Assembly: GCA_002286715.1 (NCBI GenBank)
Contig: NSJX01000001.1
Coordinates: forward strand, 1,835-65,834
Length of the DNA: 64,000 nucleotides
Origin: Dentipellis sp. KUC8613
Taxonomy: Eukaryota; Basidiomycota; Agaricomycetes; Russulales; Hericiaceae
Direction of reading: 5' to 3'
The position numbers were made by a program, and so were the translations under genes. This document shows, piece after piece, positions 23,317-34,969 of this stretch (the first letter of the stretch is position 1; every line of letters starts with the position of its first letter). The notes beneath the pieces were generated by a model. The model ran no database searches, was not told the origin of the DNA, and worked only from the letters and a program-made list of their open reading frames with translations.

Positions 23317-24759
23317 CTAGGCTTCAACGAATGCACGATACACAACCAATTCACCTTCGCCTGCGGTAAACTCTACATCCACTCCCGCGCCGATGAAGAA
23401 GACACTGCCTTGCACGAGTGTCAGAGATCCCTCCCCCTGTCCTCCCCAGCTGACAGCACCATCCCCGCCAGTTACAATGGCAATGCTGGGGCCATGCACG
23501 GGTCTATGTTTCTCCGTCTTCCCTGCCGGGAGAACGACCTGCAGGACCGAGAACTCCGGGATCGGGGGATCGTACAACGTGGTGTATTGATCCGACGTAA
23601 AAGGCGACGGCTGGACCTTATGCTTGGTCGACGGCGCAGCCTGGTATGTGAGTGTCGAGACGAGATTGGGGACGTCGCGGAGCTTTGGTGTGAGACCAGC
23701 ACGAATGACATTGTCTGAATTTGCCATGCATTCCATGATATCTACGACCGGCTCTTCTCAACTTCAAAAGCAACCTTCACGAGAGAGGGGGCTCACCTCC
23801 AGAGACATACGCGTGGGGCTCGCCTGCACCAAGGTAGATCGCCTCTCCTGGCTTCAGCTCCACGTAGTTCAGCAGGTAGACACAAAAGATCCCGATGTCG
23901 TCTGGGAACTGCTCCTGGAGCGTCAATACGAGTCTCTTCACGACCTTCTCATCCGCATGCTCGCCACCGCTCCGATATCTCTGTACGAGTGTCTTTAATT
24001 GAGCTTTGAAATCTGCCTCGCTCGCCGTCATGACTGCCGAGAACACGTCCTTCAGAGCCTGCTTGGCTTCAGGATCCGCTGCATCCTTTGAGCCTGCCAG
24101 TGAAACAAAGCGTTGGGAAATCGCAGGTGGGATCAATGCCGCAAACTCGGGGGTTATAGAGAGAAAGCGCGCGATTTGTGGGAGGGGCAGGAATCCACAC
24201 AGCGCGGTGAACGGCGTCAGAGCTAACGCCATCTCTGGTTTATGATTGGGATCTTCGATACGAGCGTAAACATACATCCACAGAGCAGAGTGTCGCGCTC
24301 ACCTTTATATATGTCAGGTTGTTCGGCGTGCAGCTTCTCAGCGGTCTTCTTGTCCGGATGACTTTGGATGCTGAGAGCTTTCGCAATGGCCAGCACTTTG
24401 AATAAGAATGGCAGGTTTCCGTTTGCCGCATTGAACTTCTTCACGACATCGTCGCCGATGAGCTCTGGATGAGCAGCCAGATGCTCCTGTAGCGTCTGTC
24501 CACCCAATGAGGGTACGCGGGAGGGCGATTTGGGATGGGTGCCCATCCAAAGCTGCAAACGCGGGTGAGTTGAAGCATGTCTCCTAACGTGTGGCCCAAG
24601 CCGACGCACCTCTGCATACGGCGCATCCTCTGTCACAGAGAAATCGGATATCCCAGCTGTCCGAGCGAACTGCGCGACCTTTGACGAAATGCCTGGCTTT
24701 CCCCAATCATACTGCTGCACGGTGGGAGCAATTTGAAACACGGGAGCAGCGGGGGACAT
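23317..24759 (-). CDS. PMI40: Mannose-6-phosphate isomerase (type I, zinc)
   Basis: It interconverts fructose-6-phosphate and mannose-6-phosphate, feeding GDP-mannose for glycosylation and cell-wall mannan. Four exons (24759-24610, 24552-24303, 24252-23797, 23741-23317) give 426 aa, the usual size for type I enzymes. Visible hallmarks are the N-terminal QQYDWGKPG, the zinc-site QSHPDKK near residue 115, and the YLGAGEPHAYVSG segment near residue 280 with the second zinc His. The C-terminal jelly-roll half follows. The start ATG is the first in frame and lies just before the conserved N-terminus. Confidence 0.96.
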
Positions 24760-25941
24760 GACGGTGCGTACGGTGGGCTGGCAGTGCTGGTTCTGGTGCT
24801 GGGGTCAATATAATGGTTGCAGTCGCAATTGAAGACGTGGCAAATCGGGGCTTGGGGTTGGATGATCTTCAGGATCGCATCCTTATGGAACACACAGCAA
24901 CTCAAAGCATTTCTCTTCAGTGCTCTCTGATCACGGCCCGATCGCCTGATGACGTCGTTCCGCGGCCTTCCAATTCCGCCAGTCGTTCAGTCTTCTGCAC
25001 CGTCCGCCCACCATCCGAGTCATTGTTTGCTATGAACAGGCAAGTTGTCAAGTTTATTTCTGCACCCGCGTCTCTGAATTTGTGCCAGAGGTCCAATTAT
25101 ATTGGTGTGTCGACTCCTCACTAAGGATATCATACAGACTTGACTCTACATAACGTCCTCGAAGACCATCGATGAGGCAGAGGTAGGCCATTTGTCCGTT
25201 GACCGAAAATAGCTATCGTTTATTTGGAATCTTCCGTATTGTCTTGTAACGCGATGGTACAGTACCTCCTGGATCAACTGGTAAGAAAGTCATGACCAGT
25301 ATGTATTTCCAATCCTCACGTCTCGCACGATGCAGCCGCCACCCTCAGACGACGACGAGGAGATGGTAGCAAAACTCCGCAAGCGGCTACAGATGCTGCT
25401 ATCCGACCTCCGAACAGGAGCCGAAGGCACTTCGGCATGAGGTATTCATCGTGGAACTGCTGGTACAGAAGGACGGAATTCGTGATCACTGAATTAAAAC
25501 TCATGCTGTCTACGTGGAACTGGTGCTCACAAAAGTGATGCTATTCAATATCATTCTCTCAGAGTGTTTCACTGTGGCATTTTTCTTGCTCGTGTTCATC
25601 GCAATTGATACGAAGTAGCCGAAATTCATTCTTCATCTTGAACTGGGTGCGGGGAGATTGTGCAATGATTTTTTTTTGAGATAATAATCTTTGTGGGGGA
25701 GATTACTTGTTACTGTGGCACACTGTCCTCACTTTGTCTTGCTCTGCTCATCATTTGCGAGAGCTAGGGTGCTGGCTCTGCAACTGCAGAATTAATTGGG
25801 TGAAAGGCCGTGAGACTTTGAGCGTAGTGGGCGACCATATTTTCCCACGGCCTCTCAACAGCCGCGGGCCACTGTCAACTCAGTCGGAATTTCTTCCCAT
25901 AAGCATGCAGCTTCTGCTGTAGCTGCTCTCCTCTCTCTGGA
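24760..25941. other. Intergenic region with an unresolved small spliced frame
   Basis: No recognisable protein. Possible coding hints on the plus strand are an ATG at 25032 with a short basic frame, a splice-like GT...AG series near 25184-25262 and 25280-25332, and a 36-codon frame at 25330-25440 (MQPPPSDDDEEMVAKL...). One joining gives an acidic, helix-prone short C-terminus, but a TGA blocks it upstream, so I do not call a gene. CpG density drops after about 25885. Confidence 0.4.
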
Positions 25942-27132
25942 ATGCATTCTCAAGCCATAACACTTAGCAAAGATAAATTCATCGAGCTATCTCAGCACAC
26001 ACTTCGCCCCATGAAATGTGATTGGGAGCAATGCCCAATTATCCTGAACAGCTGGCACACACTCAAAGAGGCATGTCATCTATTCTTAGTTCAATCTTTG
26101 AAGTCTATATATTTTATAGCCTTATGTTGAAGGTCAAATTGGCCTTGTAGTTCTTCTTGCCTTTTTTCTGTCCATATTTTCTCATGATTTGTGATGAATT
26201 TACTGACCATTTTCTTATGTTTTTCTAGCACCTCTACTCTCATTGTACAAGAAAGCACAAAGAGGTTAACTTCAATTCATCTTCTATTTTCTCTGAATTT
26301 ACTCATCCAGAACGTCGCAGAATGCCTATCATTGTGGACTCTCCAGATGTTCAGGTCGCTCCCATGCCTCTAAGGATGCCCTCTTTTCCCATATACAACT
26401 GAGCCACATGACTCGAATACCATTGCTCTGCCCAATTCAAGGTATGTCCTGCATTATTTTATTTCAATTTTCCTCAATTTATTTCACCTAGGCTGCCCTT
26501 TGTATGAGGAGTTTGCCAGGGTGGCATCCCTGGTCTCTCACTTCTACACAGTCCATGCTGAATTGGTTGACAAGGATATTGACCCTGCAGCCAATATTTT
26601 TGTCCCTTTGTCCAAGCTGCACCACCACCTTCCCCAGGGTATCCCACCCTTCACCCAGGCTGTATACCCACTCAGCTTCATCTTCTTGCCCCCAGTCACT
26701 CACAGAAAGGGTGTGGCACCAGTGATGAATGGCTACAGCTCCCAGAACAGTGTGCGAAAATGGAGCCAGCTCAAGAAGGAGGATGAAGAGGAGGAGAAAT
26801 CAGAAGATGAATCCATCAGCCTCACATTCCCTGATTTCCAGCCCTCAGGCTTCAAGCACAGGAAGCTTGTGCATCCCAAGGATCTGCTCATCTTCAAGCA
26901 CACAGCAGCTGGTCAAGAGGCACTTGATCTATCTAGCCCACTGCCTGTGGTGAAGAAGCCAACAGCTCCACCTGATCCACCCTGCAGCATGGGCTACAAC
27001 CTCTTTGCACTCCGGGTGGCTGAGCTGGAGCATAAAGGCATTCTTGCCGGAGACGGGTTCTGGCCCGAAGAGCAGGAAGTGCAGACAACTTCTCCGGAGC
27101 CTGAGCCCGGTCACACACATCCGCCGCATTAG
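25942..27132 (+). CDS. Three-finger C2H2 zinc-finger protein, family not recognised
   Basis: Four exons (25942-26070, 26229-26264, 26321-26441, 26492-27132) give 308 aa. Three classical fingers appear only after splicing: C26-X4-C31-X12-H44-X3-H48, C60-X4-C65-X13-H79-X4-H84, and C92-X4-C97-X14-H112-X4-H117. Finger 1 has its Cys and His pairs on different exons, and finger 3 is split between its two Cys, which supports the gene model. Intron 1 would be GC-AG (26071-26228); introns 2 and 3 are GT-AG and only 56 and 50 nt. A Lys/Glu-rich acidic stretch (about residues 190-205) and a Pro-rich C-terminus follow. DNA or RNA binding is the natural inference, and the target is unknown. Exon 4 is nearly CpG-free until about 27014, unlike neighbouring genes, hinting at a repeat-associated or multicopy origin. 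Confidence 0.68.
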
Positions 27133-28492
27133 CATGCAGAAATCACAAGAGCCTGGGGTCCATCATTGCCCACGATCCTAATTTGTGAGTCCATTCCCTT
27201 CGTAACACAGTCTCCATCTGACGCCTTGCGTGCTACCAGATATATCGCTTTCGTTTGCTTTCGTACTGCACATATGGATCGCTACTGCTTTTATATCTCG
27301 TTAATATCATATCACACCGTGTAGCTCCTGTAGCTCCTGAACAGACATGGGCCAGTAGAGTGCAGGCAGTCATAGGTACTACGGATCTAGAACCAGTCGA
27401 GCCTACACACCATCATGGGAAACACCTTTGCAGAACAGACGCTAGAACGCATTGAATCCACGCGTGAACGGAGAGCTGTCACGGAACACGGAATACACGT
27501 AGTAGAGCTTGTCAGTTGCCAGATGAATGGATACCAGAGCACGTAATGAATACCGCCTCTGCCCGGAGCTAATTGCGTTGGGTGACGCCGTGCTGGCCAC
27601 CAGATCGTACAATCTCGAAGCGGCTGCGCTGCTTAACGACGTGCAAAGCAGTGAGTGACAACTCATGCCAATCTGAGTACATACAAGTCATGTGTGACGG
27701 AACGCCATCGAGACGGCCATCCTTCATTCCGTGTGATCTACAATGAAGCGCTACGGCGAAAGTAAGGCGACAAATGACGATCAGTCGCAGGAAGAGTCAG
27801 ACTCTGTACGACATAGCGGGAAGAGAGTACTGTAGATAAATAGTCAGGTCTAGGTAGAGATATAGGCTCAAACATACCACGGCGCGTATGTAGACACAGT
27901 ATATGAGGGAGATACGAGTCGTGGGCACCGGTCGGGATGCACTACTGTGCAACAGCAGCCCGAGATCCCTAGAATCACTGATCTACTCTTGTATACGTTG
28001 CCATGCATATGACCGCGAAATAAGAAGTTGTGTGATGAGGATGACTCTGGTCAGCAAGGATACCACGACGATCGCGACCATACTCGCGAACCGAAAGCGA
28101 CGACACTTACTGCATCTTAAACTTCTCCTTGTCCAGCTATTACACTGCTACGCACCTCAGAGACACTGAGTCTACGAAATAGAACGCGGTTGCGATATCT
28201 ACAATGCCGGCAGTTCAGCACAAGACTGTGAGAGGAGCCTATGGTACTGGCAAGCAGCCAAGTAGAGCTTGTAGAGGTGCATGGCGGCTCAGACTTACCG
28301 CGACGGCTACCGCGCCGCAAATATTCATAGGAAATGACGTAAGCTGGACATCTGAGGAGGCGCCTGAGTCGGTCGCACCGACTCTCCCTCTTACATCCTT
28401 TGGCTGCTCTTCACACTGGTAAGACACTCTCAAATACATTATTCCCAATATCTACCGTATACTTACTTGAAAAAGTTTGAAGAGTAAGAGCA
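27133..28492. other. Intergenic region without a supported gene
   Basis: Several short frames occur on both strands. On the minus strand a hydrophobic run (about 28090-28030, containing MVAIVVVSLLTRVILITQLL) and neighbouring fragments could be remains of a multi-pass membrane protein, but the pieces do not splice into one frame. Confidence 0.35.
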
Positions 28493-29154
28493 ATGGTTCC
28501 TCCCCGCATCTCCACAACCAACGTGGTGCCACCTGCCGCTCCGGATTCCCCGCGGTCCTCGCAGTCTCCGCCACCGGTTGGCGTCCAAGGAGATCTTGAA
28601 CTCGAGCTGCTGGGACTTGCAAATGCGCTGTATAACCTGGGAACCACTGTCGTCAACGATTCTGCGAAAGAGAAGGACAAAGTGGGAGGCGGAAAGCAAG
28701 TGGGCGTCCGGGTGTAAGACTCCCTAATTTCGCGTCAGGTCTTGTGTCGTGCTGACAGTGCCCGTGAAGGAACGAGGTCATCGGGCATCTTTCTACAATC
28801 GGTGACATGGCGCAGCATGTGCAGACGATGATACCCATGCAGATCCTGATCGACATCGACAACGGACGCAACCCCATGCATCTGACGAAAGACCGACTCG
28901 AGCGCGCTGCCACAGAAAATCAATTCATGAATGGCAAAATCACGGCCATTGAGGTAAGAAGACAGGCATTTCTGAGCTCTACAGCGTTTACACTATTATT
29001 TCAGTCCTATCGGTCATTACTCGACGAGGCACTACTGCAAAACTTCCCTGAATTGGCCGAGCTTATGCCTCCGTCGAACTCAGAGCAAGGAATGATGGCG
29101 GTCGATTCAACGTACGGAGAGTTGAATGCTCCTACCATGAATGGCAGTCACTAA
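28493..29154 (+). CDS. MED10: Mediator complex subunit 10
   Basis: MED10 (yeast Nut2) is an essential middle-module subunit of Mediator, which links transcription factors to RNA polymerase II. Three exons (28493-28713, 28770-28953, 29005-29154) join to 184 aa, near family size. The conserved core is clear: a first helix LELELLGLANALYNLG, then IGHLSTIGDMAQHV, the signature IPMQILIDIDNGRNPMHLT near residue 105, and ERAATENQFMNGKI. The N-terminal 35 residues are Pro/Ser-rich and variable. The start is the first ATG upstream of the core. Confidence 0.93.
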
Positions 29155-29958
29155 ACGACCACGACCCCCACCTCATTCGTAAGTCCTGTTCAATTCCCGC
29201 TCAACGATTACCCATACGTTCTGTAAGTCCGGTCAGAGCTGGATCCAGAGTACGCTTCAGCGGCCGCCATCGGTGTTCGCACATTATAACGGCACGGTTC
29301 AGCAGAACAGCCAAAGAACATGAAGGCACTCCTTGCAACCATAGGAACTCGTAGGAATCGCCTATCATTAGTCCTGGATATTACTCACAGGTACCACTGG
29401 CGGCCGTGGTACCACGGAATCGCCGATCCGATGACTATCTTGCCGAGCGGATGTCCGATGACGGGTCCCTCAATTAACATTATTGAAGCCGCATCAGTCT
29501 GCAGTCCTCCCTGCACCTCGTTGTTTCTGTAGCACTCTCATGTATCAAACGTAGCATAGCGCCCATAGACGTAATCTACGCGGCAGTGCTGTCAAATTAG
29601 AGGATGGTGTGAGGACAAGAGATGACTTTGGCATAGCGCATCTGCTCCGCGCCAAAACGATCTGACAGTCGGGCCGAGTCAGCTAATCGCCTGACGACGC
29701 CGCCGTCAATCGGTTTCATACCCCTGCGTGAAAACAACCCAACATCTTCTGTGTATCATGAGCATCTAGCTGAATCCGTCTCGGTCTTCCCGTCCCTGCC
29801 CTCTTCTCTCATTACCTCGTTCGTTGATTTCGATTATTATTAGTATACCATCCTTTTTCAGAACAAGGTAAGTGGTCACGTTCTTCAGCGACTTTGCCCC
29901 CAAATACACTAGTACTGACGCGGCCTGCGCAGCCTTCGCGGTGCTCAGGACACCTGTC
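29155..29958. other. Intergenic region MED10 to RIC8
   Basis: No gene seen. Short frames lack conserved features. It should contain the MED10 terminator and the RIC8 promoter. Confidence 0.55.
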
Positions 29959-32093
29959 ATGTCCGAGATCCTCTCGTCGTACACCAGGCTGACCTCGTCG
30001 TCGCCCAGGAGCGATGTGGCGAGCGTTCTGCACACAATCATCGAAGGTGAGTCTCAGGGTCTTCTCAAGTCGCGTCATCCAAACCAACGTTGATCTTATT
30101 GCTTCCAGCTCCTCCACTTTCCATTGACGAACGCAATCGCAAAGAATTAGTTGTAGCTTTACTGAACGACTTGAACGGTTCTTGCAAGAGTCACGATAAC
30201 TGCAGACTCACAGTTAAGGGTGCGTCTTCTCCACGCTATTCGATCAATAGCATGTCACTGAAGCGACCTCTCAAACGCCCAGATGCCGCTTTGGCTCTGT
30301 CGGCCCTGAAAGCTTTGGGCAAACACCCTGCCGGCGCAGCTGTATTGGCGTCTCCGAAGAACTTGTCTATCCTATCCTGGCTGGCAAGGACGCTCAAGGA
30401 TGATTTCGACGCGTCCTGTGAGGCACTACGATGCATCGCGAATACCATGCTCCTTATCGAGAGCGCACGGACAACTTGGATCAGCGACGCAGTCAAGGGT
30501 GGAGAGGATGCGGTACAACTGTTGCAGGTACGCGCTTTCAACGCATGGGGCACGGCAGATAACTGAATGATACCCCAGAAATCCAGTGCTCCAGATCACA
30601 TATTCCTTGCATCACGCATATTATTCTTGTGCACCGTGTCCTCCGCTTCGTCAGGACCGTACATTATATCCCTGGTCGAGGATAAACCTTCTGGGCGGAA
30701 CAAGACCATCGTCGAGATTATTGGTATGAGGTTGGACACCTTGACGACCAACATCCTGGGGGGAGTGAAGATGGCTCGCGAGGCAATGACGGATCTGTTG
30801 AAGTTCACCTACAATCTGTTGGCGCATTACCCCAAGGTATGTTTGTGTGATAAATCACTCAGCGCGAGATGCTGACAGATTGCGCAGATAACTGACTGCG
30901 AGAAAGTCACCGACCTTGGGGCAGGAGAAGGTAAAGTAATCAGCGAGTATTGGAGCGACCGGTTAGACGGGTATGTCTCGCGATATCGGAATATGTATGT
31001 ATCACTCACGTCTTGTAGGATCTTACCACCTCTTCTTCGAGCATTCAACACGTTACCTCCAACATTTCCCTCTCCTCTAGCCACCCCTCTCACCCATGTC
31101 ATCCATAACCTCACCGCGTTACCGATCACACCCAATCTGCGCCCTCTATGGCTCCCTTCACCAACTGGATCCCCACAACGCAGTGGATCTAACTCCAATG
31201 CGGATTCGCCTGTTCTATCGAATGACTCAAAGCTTTCACCTAGCGGCGAGCCTTCATCATCTCCCGCCAAAGGCGCGATAGACCGTGCTCTGCACATGCT
31301 GTCCGCCGGCCGTCGCTCGCTCTCCTCACGACCCTCTTCTCCTTCTCCCGCCATCACCTCATATGATACGCTCCTACGTGCGTATGACCTACTTGAGGTC
31401 TCTTTTAGCCACTTCTTCCCCGCAAACGTCGACGTGGACGCCAAAAGCGTACGCCAACGAGCCCAAGAAGAGAGCGATGGGACCCTTGATGACTTGCTCT
31501 GCCCTCTCGTGCTCCTCATCACCAAGGTGGTCCTAGCTGATCAGGGTGCGCGGGCTCGTGTCAAGGAATGGATCCTACCAGCGAACCTTGACCGAACTGG
31601 GAGTGCATTGGAAGCTCGCCCAGATCTGCTCGGGAGGTGTTTGCGCCTCCTGGCGAGCGTCTACCATGCCAGATTGAAAGATGCAACAGGCGAGATGCTG
31701 TTTGCCATCTGCGGTTCTGACGGTAAGCAATAGATCTGTGTTTCATATCGTAGCCAAGACTGAATCGTTTCAAAAGCGAGTACATTGGCCTCGCAGGTCG
31801 GCTACGGCAACGTCGCTGGTTTCTTGTTTAACAAGGGTATCATGGGTGCGCCGCCGCCGCCCCAGACAGCAGCAGGCGATGCTGCACCTTCAGAGACACC
31901 CTCCGGAGTGCCCATCAACCCTATCACTGGAGTCGCGCAGGACGAACGTCCAACTGTTGAGATGACGGAAGAAGAGAAGGAGCAGGAAGCCGAGCGCCTG
32001 TTCGTCCTGTTCGACAGGCTGGAGCGAACCGGCGCATTGCCCCCAAGCCAAAATCCCATACGCAAGGCCTTCCAGGAGGGAAGGTTCGGCTAA
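29959..32093 (+). CDS. RIC8: Synembryn-like chaperone/GEF of G-alpha subunits (Ric8)
   Basis: Ric8 folds and exchanges nucleotide on heterotrimeric G-alpha proteins; in filamentous fungi it acts in growth and development. Seven exons (29959-30046, 30109-30219, 30283-30527, 30579-30836, 30888-30970, 31019-31722, 31777-32093) give 601 aa, as expected. The product is an all-helical armadillo-like protein with family segments ALSALKALGKHP, EALRCIANTMLL and TDLLKFTYNL. The C-terminal part shows GNVAGFLFNKGIMG and ends with EEEKEQEAERLFVLFDRL followed by NPI, the usual Ric8 end. A Ser/Pro-rich insertion sits at about residues 280-330. Confidence 0.93.
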
Positions 32094-32494
32094 GTATGAA
32101 TTATTGTCCCCAGCTAGGTTGGCAGTTAGTCAATTGACCATCGTCGTCGTCGTAGGTAGTGAATAAACTGCCAGTGCAGCAATTTACCATGAACCTCCTA
32201 TTATTTATCGTTGGCTTTGCCTCTTGTTCATTCCGCTCATCCGGCCATATATACCACTACTCTATATCGCACCATTGTCTTAGTTCTTATTGCTTTACCC
32301 ATATGTTGGAACTCCTATGTTGACTGTCGCGTAGCTACGAACAATTTCTCACTGTACGTTGATATCCAACCCATAACATGACTGCATTATCAGACGAACC
32401 CAAGCATAGTGACATGGATGTGAACCAAGAACTGTTATATCGGCAATAGAGAGATAAGGGTCCTACAGAGCTAAGGAGAGGGGAAGGGAAGCAT
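32094..32494. other. Intergenic 3' region between RIC8 and nucleolin-like gene
   Basis: Convergent 3' ends. AT-rich, nothing coding seen. Confidence 0.6.
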
Positions 32495-34435
32495 TTAGTC
32501 GAAGGTGATCTTCTTGCCCTCGAACTGGGCAATACCACCGTTGCGGGCACCACCACGGCCGCCACGGCCGCGGTCACCCCCGCGGCCACGTCCTCCACCG
32601 CGACCACCCTATAGTCATGAGGATCAGCCATCGCTCGTGGATTGACATGTGTTCTTCGAACTTACCCTGTCGCCGAACCCACCACGTCCGCCACCGCGAC
32701 CACCACGGCCACCCCTGTCACCAAATCCGCCACGTCCGCCACCACGTCCACCGCGGCCTCCACCAAATCCACCGCTATCGTCCCGGGGTTGCGAATAATC
32801 TAACCTGACGGTCCTGCCCGCGATGTCCTGACCCTGAACACCCTCGAAAGCCTTCTTCGCCGACTCCATATCGGAGAATTCGACGTAGCCGAAGCCCTTG
32901 ATCTTGCCGGTCTCGCGATCGGTGGGGATACGGATGTTCTTGACGTCACCGTAATCCGCAAACACCTCCCAGAGCGCGTCCTCGTTGGCGTTCCAACTGA
33001 GGTTGCCGACGAACAGGACGCTCGAGGGCGGGCTGGTGGTGTCGCCGAAGCTCTTCGCGCGCTTGTCGCGGGCAGCAGACTTGTCGACGCTGACGCTCTT
33101 GTCGATGTTGACGGGGCGTCCGTCGATCTCCTTGCCGTTGAGCAGGAGCGCGGCCTCGACGGCCTCGGGGGTGGTAAACTCGACGTAGCCGAACCCGCGC
33201 GACTTGCCGGTGTTGCGGTCCATCTGGACGCGGGCCGACACGACCTCACCGCACTCCGCAAACTCGGAGGCGAGCCAGTCGTTGTCGACATTCCACGAGA
33301 GGCGGCCGACGAAGATGGTCTTGACCGGAGCTTCGCCAGACTCGGCCTCTGCGGCCTCGCCGTTGGCCAACTTGACCTTTTTGGGGGGTGCGGGGGCGTC
33401 ATCCTCAGCCTTGCGCTTGTCTGTCAAATAAAATGAGCGAGAGCGAAGAGCACTGAAGTAGCTGAACTTACTTTTCGCGCCGTTGGCGGCAGGAGCCTCG
33501 GCCATCTTGACATCGCCATCCTCATCCTCAGAACTCGACTCGTCGCTGTCGCTCTCTTCCGAGCTAGACTCGGCCTTCTTCGCTGCGGGAGCAGCCTTCT
33601 TGTCATCCTCATCCTCAGAAGAAGACTCGTCTGAAGACTCTTCAGAGCTGCTCTCCTCCTTGGCCGCGGCCTTCTTCGCCGGCGATGCCTTCACGGGGGC
33701 AGCGGCCTTCTTCGCGGGTTTCTTCGCATCAGAATCCGAATCAGACTCATCGCTGGACTCTTCCGACGACGAAGACGAAGACGCAGCCTTTTTTGCGGGT
33801 GCGGCCTTCGCGGGGGAGGCCTTCGCAGGGGTAGCCTTTGCAGGGGTAGCCTTGGCCTTTGCAGGGGAGGCCTTCGCAGGTGCGGCTTTTTTGGGAGGCT
33901 CCTCGTCGGAATCAGAGTCAGAGTCAGAGTCAGAATCGTCGCTGGAGTCGGATGAAGATGCGGCCTTCTTAGCTGCAACCTTCACCTGTGCGGCCTTAGG
34001 CTTCTCGTCCTCAGACGAAGAGTCGGAGCTGTCACTGTCGCTGTCGCTCGACGCAGCCTTTGCCGCAACCTGTTATAGTGGAGCGGTGAGACGGGGTACA
34101 TGGGAAGGGTCGAAGCCTAAACTTACCTTGCTGTTGGTCTTGCCATTGGCCTTAGCGGGCTTCTCATCCTCAGAAAAGGACTCGGAAGACTCCTCACTGC
34201 TCTCATCCTTAGCCTTACCCTTCGCCTGGAAATGGACATGACTAAATATAAAAGGAGGATGAGCATTGCATAATGTGCAGACCTTGGCCAGAATGTCCTT
34301 GGACGAGATGGGAACGGCAGCAGGCTTAGCTGCGCCCTTCTTATCCGTCTTGGATTTTTTCGCGTCGACAGGCTTCGCGTCGGCCTTGGACTTTTTCTCG
34401 ACGACCTTGGTCGCCTTCTTGTCAGACTTGCCCAT
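32495..34435 (-). CDS. Nucleolin/Gar2/Nsr1-type nucleolar RNA-binding protein
   Basis: This family acts in pre-rRNA processing and 40S assembly in the nucleolus. Five exons (34435-34283, 34225-34127, 34069-33472, 33420-32666, 32608-32495) give 572 aa. The N-terminal half alternates Lys/Ala-rich (KASPAKA-type) and Ser/Asp/Glu-rich tracts, targets for casein kinase 2 by analogy. RRM1 spans about residues 318-393 (RNP2 IFVGRLSW, RNP1 RGFGYVEF) and RRM2 about 416-490 (VLFVGNLSW, KGFGYVEF). A Gly/Arg/Phe RGG tail follows and the protein ends in GKKITFD. Two RRMs plus an RGG tail equals yeast Nsr1 and fission-yeast Gar2. It is divergent from the Rab escort protein gene. Confidence 0.95.
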
Positions 34436-34969
34436 TGTTACAAGGGATGGAGGGGGAGGAAGTCTGGGTGAGCAGGGGAGGGGAGGTCTCGATGTAATGG
34501 CGAGAGCAGCGTCCGAACTGAAAAAGCTGCGACATCCGAAAATTTGGGTCATCACGAATTTACGTAATTTTACCTCGTAAGCACGACCAGCCGTATGGCG
34601 GAAAATCCTGGTTTTATATGCTTTAACTTCGATACGTTGTTACGGTCTCTGAGATACGTGTCTACGTCCGCCTGTCCGTGTAGATTTATCAGTCGTTCCT
34701 GTAGTGCGAGCTAGTAAAGACAGTGAAAGAATCACCCGATAATAATATGTATCGCACTTGTGGAAAATAGTTAACATATTCTTTCTACCCACTTACCATC
34801 CCTAAATTAGGGCTGATCCGGATCCTGGAAGTTGCCGCTCAGGCTTACTCTCGCTCACACCGTGCACCATACGGTTCATAGCGTCTCGAATTTGATTCTT
34901 TTACTGTAAGCGTTTCGCGACCCAGGCTTCCGTGCTGTATGTTGAGAAGCTGTGGCGACAGATCTCTCC
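34436..34969. promoter_or_regulatory. Divergent promoter region nucleolin-like / REP
   Basis: The 534 bp between the start codons contain no coding signal and must serve both genes. No motif is confidently recognised. Confidence 0.45.

Noticed and set aside
23410..23718. 102-codon plus-strand frame
   Set aside because: Antisense to the last exon of mannose-6-phosphate isomerase.
33483..34241. 252-codon plus-strand frame
   Set aside because: It is antisense to the acidic, Lys/Ala-rich exon 3 of the nucleolin-like gene; its Ser/Phe/Ala repeats are the mirror of that low complexity.
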